DNA from: JACRIK01 sp040753835
Lineage (GTDB): Bacteria; Planctomycetota; MHYJ01; JACQXL01
NCBI GenBank assembly: GCA_040753835.1
Contig: JBFMDM010000066.1
Coordinates: 1-12,441, forward strand
Direction: 5' to 3'
Length of the DNA: 12,441 nt
Shown here: piece after piece, positions 7,021 through 12,441 of the stretch
Position numbering within the stretch: position 1 is the stretch's first letter
Layout of the letters: each line of letters starts with the position of its first letter
The notes under the pieces: model-generated
What the model was told of the DNA's origin: nothing
Seen by the model: the letters and a program-made list of their open reading frames with translations, nothing else
Databases searched by the model: none
Made by a program: the position numbers and the translations under genes

Positions 7021-8373
7021 TTAATGCATTATGGCCAGCGAACCCATCGGGTCCCAAGGTTTCAGGACGATGGGTTTTTCCTTGAGTATCTTGCGTAGTT
7101 TAGGCGGCAGGTAACTCTTCCTGACCACCACCTGATAAAGATATTCACTGAACCACTCGGCGCTCATCACAAACGACCCCTTGTCCCCAACCTTGTCGCC
7201 CCAACTGTTCTCCACCCTCCATTTGGTGGGCTTATTATTGACCAGGTTGACGCCGGTCAGGACCATGGCGTGGGTCATCAAACTGTCGCCGTAGTCCACC
7301 CGTTGCGCCTTATCCATCCCGAAATTCACGCCCAGGAGTTTATCGTATTCGTAGAGTTTCATATCCATAATCCCGCCGTCGCGGTTAAACATTTTGCCCA
7401 CGTCGCACCCGAACCACACCGGCTCTTTGTCCTTGAGCATCTCAACCGCAACCGTCTTGAGGGTATTGATATCAACGTTCAGATACCGGACAATCTGCCC
7501 GCCCACTACATTACCGAGGTATTGCACGGTGTACAACCGGTTATAGGGCTTGTCTTTGGTCGGACAGTTGATGACGCTGACCGTCTCGTCCAAATCCAGA
7601 TTAACATATTCCTTGTAGAATGCCAGCGGTGTCAGTGGCTTGGGGTCACGATGGAATACGCCCTTCTTATCACGGTATTGCCAGAGGAACTCCTTTGGCG
7701 GCTCGCCGAAATAGATGACCAGCATCTTGTAGATTTCGGACATCATTTCCTGCTTGCGCGCCCGCAGGGCTGAAACCGACGCACCCTTTCGGTGCATATT
7801 CCGCAGAATCATCGCGTCTTCCTTGAGTTTCAGGGTAACAAAATAATTCACGTGCCCGGAATTGCTGCTGTTAAATGTCTCGGGCATCACGGTCTTGGGC
7901 ACCACCCCGTATCTGTTAATCAGATTGGCAAACATATCCCATTGCCCGCCGTCGCCTAACGGTGCCGTTAACAGCCACATTACTATGCGGCTCTGGATAT
8001 GCTCATCTGCCGTCTCTATGATATTCTCCAGAAAGTAATTCGCCTTTTCCAGTTTGTCCCAGAAGAAGGTGTAACTCTGGGAGAGTTCAAATATCGCCAG
8101 GTTCATCTTCTTCATCGCCAGTATCCGCATGGTATTCAGGCCGGCAAACATCCAGCACCGGCCGCTGGCCATCTGGGCCGTGGCCTCTCCGGTCTTGACG
8201 ATATGCGAGAAGGTGAAATCCGTGCCACTCAAAACGTCGCGGTTCATCGCCACTTCAGGCAGGGCCGTCCGGGTCACGGCATTGCGCGCCACCCGGTTGG
8301 CCGGATTGGCAGTGTATTCCTTATGATACCTGTTGATTAAATCCATTGTCAATGCGCCGGTAGTTGTTTGCAT
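7021..8373 (-). CDS. pepC: Aminopeptidase C / bleomycin hydrolase family cysteine peptidase (C1B)
   Basis: This 450-residue protein has the usual family length and the full papain-type set: oxyanion Gln67, Cys73 in GRCWMFA, His368 in HAMVLTGV and Asn389 in VENSWG. The C-terminus PWDPMGSLA matches the family's conserved tail, which reaches into the active-site cleft and trims peptides from the N-terminus; here three more residues (IMH) follow. There is no signal peptide, so it is a cytosolic, probably hexameric aminopeptidase. The start is chosen because GGAAAGGG (complement of 8381-8388) lies 7 bases before this ATG, while the later in-frame Met10 has no ribosome site. It is 71 bases upstream of the kinase start and 52 bases after the stop of the small membrane ORF. 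A dispersed repeat lies right against its ribosome site. Confidence 0.93.
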   Translation of the reverse strand: MQTTTGALTMDLINRYHKEYTANPANRVARNAVTRTALPEVAMNRDVLSGTDFTFSHIVKTGEATAQMASGRCWMFAGLNTMRILAMKKMNLAIFELSQSYTFFWDKLEKANYFLENIIETADEHIQSRIVMWLLTAPLGDGGQWDMFANLINRYGVVPKTVMPETFNSSNSGHVNYFVTLKLKEDAMILRNMHRKGASVSALRARKQEMMSEIYKMLVIYFGEPPKEFLWQYRDKKGVFHRDPKPLTPLAFYKEYVNLDLDETVSVINCPTKDKPYNRLYTVQYLGNVVGGQIVRYLNVDINTLKTVAVEMLKDKEPVWFGCDVGKMFNRDGGIMDMKLYEYDKLLGVNFGMDKAQRVDYGDSLMTHAMVLTGVNLVNNKPTKWRVENSWGDKVGDKGSFVMSAEWFSEYLYQVVVRKSYLPPKLRKILKEKPIVLKPWDPMGSLAIMH

Positions 8374-8380
8374 ATCTTTA

Positions 8381-8388
8381 CCCTTTCC
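8381..8388 (-). promoter_or_regulatory. Ribosome binding site of the pepC-like gene
   Basis: GGAAAGGG on the minus strand, 7 bases from the ATG at 8373. It fixes the start at Met1 rather than Met10. The dispersed repeat begins immediately upstream of it. Confidence 0.6.
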
Positions 8389-8389
8389 A

Positions 8390-8428
8390 AACCACAGATT
8401 ACACAGATTACGCTGATTACCTGATTCA
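8390..8428 (+). repeat. Dispersed 9-10-nt-periodic repeat, copy A
   Basis: On the plus strand it reads ACCACAGATTACACAGAT, then further degenerate units (TACGCTGATTAC, CTGATTC), giving about four GATT-containing units with 8-9 base spacing. The first 18 bases match copy B (opposite orientation) at 17 of 18 positions. It fills the space between the pepC-like ribosome site and the end of the 8426-8872 ORF, overlapping that ORF's stop codon. I recall similar sequences as common intergenic repeats in planctomycete and related genomes; this is memory, not a search. Confidence 0.65.
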
Positions 8429-8872
8429 TACGCCTGCGTTATTATGGAAGAAATCAGCCCATGACATTTTCACTATAATGCTACATATTATATTTATACT
8501 TATGAAAACAGAAGTAACTAAAACAATGAAATTGCGCAAAGTAAGTGGCTTATTAATGGCATTGCTGATAATAGAAATAAAGAAAGCAATTATGCCACAA
8601 ATGATGGTTGGGATTAACACAAAACGTGTAATTAGAAACAAATCATATAATGATCCCTGGTAATTATATGGCTTACTAAAAATCAATGCCCCCAATAATC
8701 TTCCCACTGTGCTCAAAAGCCTTGTGATTAAGTAATAGAATGGGGTATTGATACTTGCGTCACTAATCATATAAGCAACCATACTAACCATGGAAATGCT
8801 TATTCCTGTTATAAATCCAAAGATTACGGCTTTGCTTGTTGTTATTAACTTATCTGTGTCCATCTGTGTCAT
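8426..8872 (-). CDS. Small multi-pass membrane protein of unknown function, A+T-rich
   Basis: This 148-residue ORF is strongly hydrophobic, with likely TM helices at about 14-36, 83-105 and 113-134 and a possible fourth segment at 46-65. I do not recognise a family. It is clearly more A+T-rich than serS and the pepC-like gene on either side. It begins 9 bases after the serS stop, and an AGGA (complement of 8880-8883) that overlaps the serS TAG is well spaced from the ATG, so translational coupling is possible. The first eight codons (MTQMDTDK) are encoded by a dispersed repeat, and the stop lies in an inverted copy of the same repeat. The ORF could be a carried insert, or its true start could be later (next Met at 28). 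The hydrophobic pattern argues for a real gene, but this is less sure than its neighbours. Confidence 0.55.
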   Translation of the reverse strand: MTQMDTDKLITTSKAVIFGFITGISISMVSMVAYMISDASINTPFYYLITRLLSTVGRLLGALIFSKPYNYQGSLYDLFLITRFVLIPTIICGIIAFFISIISNAINKPLTLRNFIVLVTSVFISINIICSIIVKMSWADFFHNNAGV

Positions 8873-8880
8873 CTGTGGTT
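8849..8880 (-). repeat. Dispersed 9-10-nt-periodic repeat, copy B (inverted relative to copy A)
   Basis: On the minus strand it reads ACCACAGATGACACAGAT followed by GGACACAGATAA: three ACAGAT units 9-10 bases apart. It is inverted relative to copy A, so the two enclose the A+T-rich ORF like imperfect terminal inverted repeats. It supplies the ORF's start codon and lies just after the serS stop. Confidence 0.65.
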
Positions 8881-8881
8881 C

Positions 8882-10150
8882 CTATGCGATTCTCTCCGCC
8901 CCATCCATATACGGCCTGAGCGCCTTGGGAATAATAATTGACCCGTCCTTCTGCTGGTGTGTCTCCAGAAGACAGACAAGAGTCCTTGGCAAAGCCACAC
9001 CTGAACCATTGAGCGTGTGCGCCAAACGGCTCTTGCCATCCTTACCCCTGAACCTGATATTACCGCGGCGGGCCTGGAAATCCGTGAAATTGCCGCAGGA
9101 TGAGACCTCCAGATACCGCCCTACTCCCGGCGCCCACGCCTCCAGGTCGTATGTCTTGGCAGACGAGAAACTCATCTCAGTGGTGCAGAGTTTCACCACC
9201 CGGTATTCCAATTCCAGCGCCTGAAGCACTGCCTCGGCGCACTGGACCAATTTTTCCAGTTCATCAAACGAGGTATCCGGATGCACGAACTTGACCATCT
9301 CAACCTTGTTGAACTGATGCACCCTGATGATGCCGCGGGTATCCTTGCCGTAGGAACCGGCCTCGCGGCGGAAGCAGGCCGTGGCCGCCACATAGTAAAC
9401 CGGCAATTTATCCTCCGGTATGACCTCGTCGCGCCAGAGGTTGGTTACCGGCACCTCGGCCGTCGGAATCAGGAACATATCCTCGCCCGCGGCCTTATAC
9501 ATATCCGCCTCCAGTTTCGGCAACTGGCCGGTTGTGAACATTGACGGGCGGTTGACCAGATACGGCGGCATAATCTCGGTGAATCCGTGCTGTTTGGTAT
9601 GCATATCCAGCATAAAGTTGATGAGCGCCCGCTCCAGCCGCGCGCCTTGTCCCGAAAGCAGGATAAAACCGGAGCCGCTTATCTTGCTGGCCCGCTCGGA
9701 CTGGATGATACCGAGTTTCTGACCGATGTCCCAATGCGCCAATGGCGTGAAATCATATTTCCGTCGGTTTCCCCAGTGGCGCACCTCTACATTATCATCT
9801 GCGCCCTTGCCCACAGGCACATCAGAAGCAGGGATATTGGGGATAAAACTTATTAACTCAGTGAACGCCTTTTCTATCTCCTGCGACTTGGCCTCTAATT
9901 CAGATATTTCATCGCCCACCGCCTTCATCTGTTTGACCAACGGCTCGGCGTCCCCGCCCGACTTCTTGAGACGTGCTATTTCCTCAGACGATTTCTTGCG
10001 TTTACTGCGCAGGTTGTCAAGATTGGTGATAATCTGACGACGTTCCTTATCCAAGCCAAGGATTTTATCAAGGTCAAGAGTATCACCCTTATCTTTTATG
10101 GCCTTGCGAACGATGTCCGGAGACCTGCGGATAAACTCCAAATCTAACAT
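8882..10150 (-). CDS. serS: Seryl-tRNA synthetase
   Basis: This class II synthetase charges tRNA-Ser (and tRNA-Sec) with serine. At 422 residues it has normal bacterial length. It has an N-terminal helical hairpin arm for tRNA binding (about 30-100, rich in K/E and coiled-coil-like), a motif 1 region about 170-198, the serine-recognising TAEVPVTN (230-237), motif 2 starting FRREAGSYG (260-268), and motif 3 NGSGVALPRTLVCLLE (381-396). It starts MLDLEFIRRSPDIVRKAI, a typical serS N-terminus. There is no strong Shine-Dalgarno before the ATG. It is divergent from the GH4 gene across 110 bases and may lead the minus-strand run towards the small membrane ORF and the pepC-like gene. Confidence 0.97.
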   Translation of the reverse strand: MLDLEFIRRSPDIVRKAIKDKGDTLDLDKILGLDKERRQIITNLDNLRSKRKKSSEEIARLKKSGGDAEPLVKQMKAVGDEISELEAKSQEIEKAFTELISFIPNIPASDVPVGKGADDNVEVRHWGNRRKYDFTPLAHWDIGQKLGIIQSERASKISGSGFILLSGQGARLERALINFMLDMHTKQHGFTEIMPPYLVNRPSMFTTGQLPKLEADMYKAAGEDMFLIPTAEVPVTNLWRDEVIPEDKLPVYYVAATACFRREAGSYGKDTRGIIRVHQFNKVEMVKFVHPDTSFDELEKLVQCAEAVLQALELEYRVVKLCTTEMSFSSAKTYDLEAWAPGVGRYLEVSSCGNFTDFQARRGNIRFRGKDGKSRLAHTLNGSGVALPRTLVCLLETHQQKDGSIIIPKALRPYMDGAERIA

Positions 10151-10173
10151 AGCATATTTACATAATTTATTAC

Positions 10174-10202
10174 TTCACTAATATCAACCATTTTGATATA
10201 AA
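10174..10202 (+). promoter_or_regulatory. Candidate promoter for the GH4 glycosidase gene
   Basis: TTCACT (10174-10179, 4 of 6 to TTGACA) and TATAAA (10197-10202, 5 of 6 to TATAAT) are separated by 17 bases. A start near 10209 would give a leader of about 50 bases that includes the GATTCGTAATT repeat. The support is sequence match only. Confidence 0.35.
10181..10199. promoter_or_regulatory. Inverted repeat in the serS/GH4 divergent region
   Basis: ATATCAA (10181-10187) and TTGATAT (10193-10199) form a 7-base inverted repeat around a 5-base centre. It overlaps the candidate GH4 -10 box and a TTGATA that could serve as a weak serS -35, so it is placed like an operator. No regulator gene is seen nearby. 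Short A+T-rich palindromes also arise by chance. Confidence 0.35.
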
Positions 10203-10214
10203 ATAACCTTTTAT

Positions 10215-10240
10215 GATTCGTAATTAGAAGATTCGTAATT
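10215..10240 (+). repeat. GATTCGTAATT direct repeat in the GH4 leader
   Basis: The 11-mer GATTCGTAATT occurs at 10215-10225 and again at 10230-10240, followed by a partial CGTAG. The spacing is 15 bases. It lies between the candidate promoter and the GAAAGGG ribosome site at 10248-10254. It resembles a short dispersed intergenic repeat more than a regulator site. Confidence 0.6.
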
Positions 10241-10260
10241 CGTAGTAGAAAGGGCTTGGT

Positions 10261-11553
10261 ATGAAGAAGAAGATTGTTTTAATCGGCGCGGGGAGCGCGC
10301 AGTTCGGACTGGAGACCACGGCGGACATTATGCACAGCAAGATTCTGACTGGCAGTGAAATCTGCCTGCACGACATTAATCCCAGGGCATTGAAGATAAT
10401 GGAGCGCCTGACCTCGCGGGCCGTAAGAGAAAACAACCTGCCCTTTACCATCACGGCCACCACTAACCGCAAGCAGGCCCTGAAAGGCGCGGATTTTATC
10501 ATCATCTCCATTGAGGTCGGCTACCGCTTCGGCCTGTGGGAACAAGACCTTGCTATCCCATTAAAATACGGCAGTACCCAGGTCTTTGGCGAGAATGGCG
10601 GCCCGGGCGGGATGTTCCATGCCCTACGCATCATCCCGCCGGTTCTGGCTATCTGCGCTGATGCGGCCCGAATCTGTCCTGGTGCCTTTATCTTTAATTT
10701 CAGCAATCCGATGAGCCGCATCTGCCTGGCCGTAGCCCGGAAATTCCCGCGCCTGAAATTCACCGGACTGTGCCACGAAATCGGCTCTATGCCCCATCAT
10801 CTGCCTAAATTACTAAAGACGCCGTTCTCTAATCTCAAGATTAAAGCCGGCGGCCTGAACCACTTTACCTGGCTTCTGGAAGCCAAATACCGGGACACGG
10901 GCAAAGACGCCTATCCGGAAATCCGCAGGAAGTGGATTAACTACATCAAAGGCAGACCTGAGCGGACGATGGTCAATGCCCTATTGGAGAAATTCGGCTA
11001 CCTGCCCATCACCACAGACAGCCACTTCGGCGAATACATCCACTGGGCCAGGGACATTGCGGATATGAAAGGCATCCGGGCCTTTTACCGGTTCTACAAG
11101 AAATACTGCTTCAAGCGCATTGCCCGCCTGCAGAAAATCCTGGACGGCCGTGATAAGGAGCAATGGTGGAACAAGTTCTCCGGCGAGCGGATGATTCCGA
11201 TGTTTGAGGAGATTATTACCGATGCTAAGGCCGAGGAACTGGCCGTCAACCTGCCCAATGAAGGTTTGATTGACAACCTGCCGGCTAACTGCGTGGTTGA
11301 GGTGCCGGCAATCGTGGACGGAAAAGGCGTGCACGGCATCAAATTAGGCACCCTGCCCAAGGGCATTGCCGGACTGCTGAGCCACGAGGCCGCGGTCCAG
11401 GATGTCTTGGTAGAGGCGGCCATCAAGGGCTCGCGTGACCTGGCCCTCCAGGCCCTGCTGGTTGATACCAATACTGCCAGTTTCCGCAAGGCCGAGCAGT
11501 TGCTGGATAAGATGATTAAGACCCAGAAAAAGTATCTGGGATATCTGAAGTAA
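10261..11553 (+). CDS. GH4 family NAD-dependent glycosidase (alpha-galactosidase/alpha-glucosidase-like)
   Basis: Family GH4 enzymes cleave alpha or beta glycosides by an oxidation-elimination route using NAD+ and a divalent metal, usually Mn2+. The 430-residue length fits. The N-terminal Rossmann motif IGAGSAQFG (8-16) binds NAD. Family marks follow: FNFSNPM (145-151), the metal-ligand region GLCHEIG with Cys171, GGLNHFTWL with His201, and FGYLPITTDSHFGEY (245-259), which matches the MelA-type FGYxxTESSxHxxEY region and holds the likely catalytic Tyr. These features favour the MelA/AglA side over 6-phospho-beta-glucosidases, but the substrate cannot be fixed from the sequence. There is no signal peptide, so it is cytosolic. 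GAAAGGG 6 bases before the ATG supports the start. No sugar transporter or regulator is adjacent. Confidence 0.9.
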   Translation: MKKKIVLIGAGSAQFGLETTADIMHSKILTGSEICLHDINPRALKIMERLTSRAVRENNLPFTITATTNRKQALKGADFIIISIEVGYRFGLWEQDLAIPLKYGSTQVFGENGGPGGMFHALRIIPPVLAICADAARICPGAFIFNFSNPMSRICLAVARKFPRLKFTGLCHEIGSMPHHLPKLLKTPFSNLKIKAGGLNHFTWLLEAKYRDTGKDAYPEIRRKWINYIKGRPERTMVNALLEKFGYLPITTDSHFGEYIHWARDIADMKGIRAFYRFYKKYCFKRIARLQKILDGRDKEQWWNKFSGERMIPMFEEIITDAKAEELAVNLPNEGLIDNLPANCVVEVPAIVDGKGVHGIKLGTLPKGIAGLLSHEAAVQDVLVEAAIKGSRDLALQALLVDTNTASFRKAEQLLDKMIKTQKKYLGYLK

Positions 11554-11560
11554 ACGCTCT

Positions 11561-11605
11561 AATCCCCCTACATCCCCCTTTGCAAAAGGGGGACAAAGGG
11601 GGATT
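11561..11605. repeat. C/G-run nested inverted repeat after the GH4 gene
   Basis: AATCCCCC (11561-11568) pairs with GGGGGATT (11598-11605), and CCCCCTTT (11574-11581) pairs with AAAGGGGG (11585-11592). The two 8-base stems are separated by a 5x5 internal loop and closed by a 3-base loop. It begins 7 bases after the GH4 stop. The strong stem could block transcription or protect the 3' end, but no U-run follows. The sequence looks like a dispersed palindromic intergenic element rather than a plain terminator. Confidence 0.7.
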
Positions 11606-11639
11606 CGGACACGACTAGTAAACTCTATCGATTAGCGTC

Positions 11640-12212
11640 ATGAAATATAAAAAGAGCCTCCCGTTACCAGGTTATAAACTACCGTGGCCCATAAATTATA
11701 TGGTAATGGTCATCTCTATACCACTTTTACTATTTTGGCTTTTCATCACATTACCATGGATAGCAAGAGACAACCGAAGAGAGTTTGAACGTAAGAAAAA
11801 ACGATATGGATTTAGCACGGAAAATATTAAGTTATGCGCTTGTATTAATGACAGGACCAAAGAAATTAGCATTGTAGGTAATAAAGACGGTTTGCTTCGC
11901 CTGAGAGCAGAAATTGAAGATTATATTACTGGTAATTTTGAGCCAAATGACCATTGGCATTGGGAAGACTTGTTTGAAATACAAGGCAAAAAAGGATTAA
12001 TTGTCGGACTAGTAGCAGAAAAGGGGTTAAGTTATTACTATGCTGGTTCTCCCACTGATTCATTAGATGGTTCAACGGATGACTGGGCAAAAGTATCAGA
12101 AGGAATTACTAATGCTATTGAAAAAGGTAAATGGGCAATAAAATTTAGTATAACAAAAGATAATATTAATCGGGGAACTGGGTTGCTTAATATTGAAATA
12201 AGCCAATTATAA
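11640..12212 (+). CDS. Single-TM protein of unknown function, A+T-rich
   Basis: This 190-residue ORF has one clear TM helix at about 19-41, followed by a basic stretch (RDNRREFERKKKR), so the C-terminal part is probably cytoplasmic. That part is soluble-looking, with GNKDGLLRLRAEIEDYI (about 79-95), NDHWHWEDLF and a Gly/Asp/Ser-rich turn. The GNxxGLxxL pattern plus nearby His residues weakly recalls Imm32-type immunity proteins; I would not assign it on this. Base use is more A+T-rich than GH4 and mnmA around it, which suggests acquisition. There is no clear ribosome site before the ATG, so the start is uncertain. It lies between the 11561-11605 palindrome and the repeat at 12212-12240. Confidence 0.7.
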   Translation: MKYKKSLPLPGYKLPWPINYMVMVISIPLLLFWLFITLPWIARDNRREFERKKKRYGFSTENIKLCACINDRTKEISIVGNKDGLLRLRAEIEDYITGNFEPNDHWHWEDLFEIQGKKGLIVGLVAEKGLSYYYAGSPTDSLDGSTDDWAKVSEGITNAIEKGKWAIKFSITKDNINRGTGLLNIEISQL

Positions 12213-12240
12213 ATCAGCTTAATCTGCTAAATCCTGTTGT
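12212..12240 (+). repeat. Dispersed 9-nt-periodic repeat, copy C
   Basis: It reads AATCAGCTT AATCTGCTA, then AATCCTGTTGT: three AATC-led units with 9-base spacing. It aligns unit by unit with the reverse complement of copy A (AATCAGCGT AATCTGTGT, then AATCTGTGG). As with copy A and the pepC-like gene, it sits directly upstream of a gene start, here 6 bases before mnmA, and directly after the stop of the A+T-rich ORF. Confidence 0.5.
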
Positions 12241-12246
12241 TAAATT

Positions 12247-12441
12247 ATGAAGCAAAAAGTAGTCGTGGCAATGTCAGGCGGAGTGGATTCAAGCGTTGCC
12301 GCCCACCTATTAAAAGAACAGGGTTATGAGGTTACTGGCCTGTTTATGAGTTTAGGTTCCTGCCTGGAACGTTTTGCGCCCAAGCGCAAGGCCTGTTGCA
12401 GCGTCTTTGACGCTAATGACGCCCAAAAGGTCGCGGACCAC
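12247..12441 (+). CDS. mnmA: tRNA-specific 2-thiouridylase MnmA (3' partial)
   Basis: The first 65 residues are present and the frame runs off the right edge. MnmA uses ATP and relayed sulfur to make the 2-thio group of U34 in tRNAs for Lys, Glu and Gln. The N-terminal PP-loop reads VAMSGGVDSSVAA (7-19), followed by LLKEQGYEVTGLFMSLG, and the CCSVFDANDAQKVAD segment (50-64) is typical of the family. The catalytic Cys residues lie further on, outside the window. No clear ribosome site is seen before the ATG; the upstream bases are taken up by repeat copy C. Confidence 0.95.
   Translation, partial: MKQKVVVAMSGGVDSSVAAHLLKEQGYEVTGLFMSLGSCLERFAPKRKACCSVFDANDAQKVADH

Noticed and set aside
8390..8428. 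Possible CRISPR repeat or tRNA fragment
   Set aside because: The units are 8-10 bases and contiguous, with no spacers and no cloverleaf.
8364..8663. Plus-strand 99-residue ORF opposite the small membrane ORF
   Set aside because: Its N-terminal TTDYTDYADY is a translation of repeat copy A, a typical spurious product, and the rest is antisense to a better membrane ORF.
8380..8890. Insertion sequence
   Set aside because: No transposase, and no convincing target-site duplication beside the repeats; at most a non-autonomous element.

Overview
The window most likely comes from a Gram-negative bacterium with a planctomycete-like signalling repertoire. A membrane-spanning Ser/Thr kinase carries a very long TPR tail. 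A membrane-spanning FHA protein ends in a CAP domain and contains a 'KWLTPEE' motif of a kind I associate with planctomycete envelope proteins. There is also a bleomycin-hydrolase-type cysteine peptidase, and small dispersed repeats sit at several gene borders. The phylum (Planctomycetota or a neighbouring lineage) is inference; no rRNA or marker tree is available here.

Layout. From the left edge to 2963 (+) lies the 3' part of a gene for a putative zinc-finger / FHA / transmembrane / helical / CAP-domain protein; its true start lies outside the window. It converges, with 3 bases between stop codons, on a gene for a membrane-anchored protein with a DnaJ-like Cys motif and a carboxypeptidase-regulatory-like beta domain (2967-3614, -). 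Upstream of that on the minus strand is a 1078-residue Ser/Thr kinase with a TM helix and about 18 TPRs, 16 of them exact 34-residue units (3713-6949, -). Next come a PepC/bleomycin hydrolase-type peptidase (7021-8373, -), a small A+T-rich multi-pass membrane ORF (8426-8872, -) and serS (8882-10150, -). A 110-base divergent region then leads to a GH4 NAD-dependent glycosidase (10261-11553, +), an A+T-rich single-TM ORF of unknown function (11640-12212, +) and the first 65 codons of mnmA (12247 to the right edge, +).

How the genes may fit together. The left half looks like an envelope phospho-signalling cluster. The kinase places its catalytic domain in the cytoplasm and its TPR tail outside. 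The FHA protein places a phosphothreonine reader in the cytoplasm and a CAP domain outside. The third protein is anchored by one N-terminal helix with its Cys motif and beta domain outside. That the kinase feeds the FHA protein is inference from architecture and proximity. The right half is a mix of housekeeping genes (serS, mnmA, pepC) and a lone glycosidase.

The most unusual non-coding signal is a set of short repeats at gene boundaries. Three diverged copies of a 9-10-nt-periodic repeat (about AATCTGTGT) lie at 8390-8428, 8849-8880 and 12212-12240. A C/G-rich nested inverted repeat lies at 11561-11605, and a GATTCGTAATT direct repeat at 10215-10240. Both A+T-rich, unrecognised ORFs are bracketed by such repeats. 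In one of them the annotated start codon and first eight codons come from the repeat itself.
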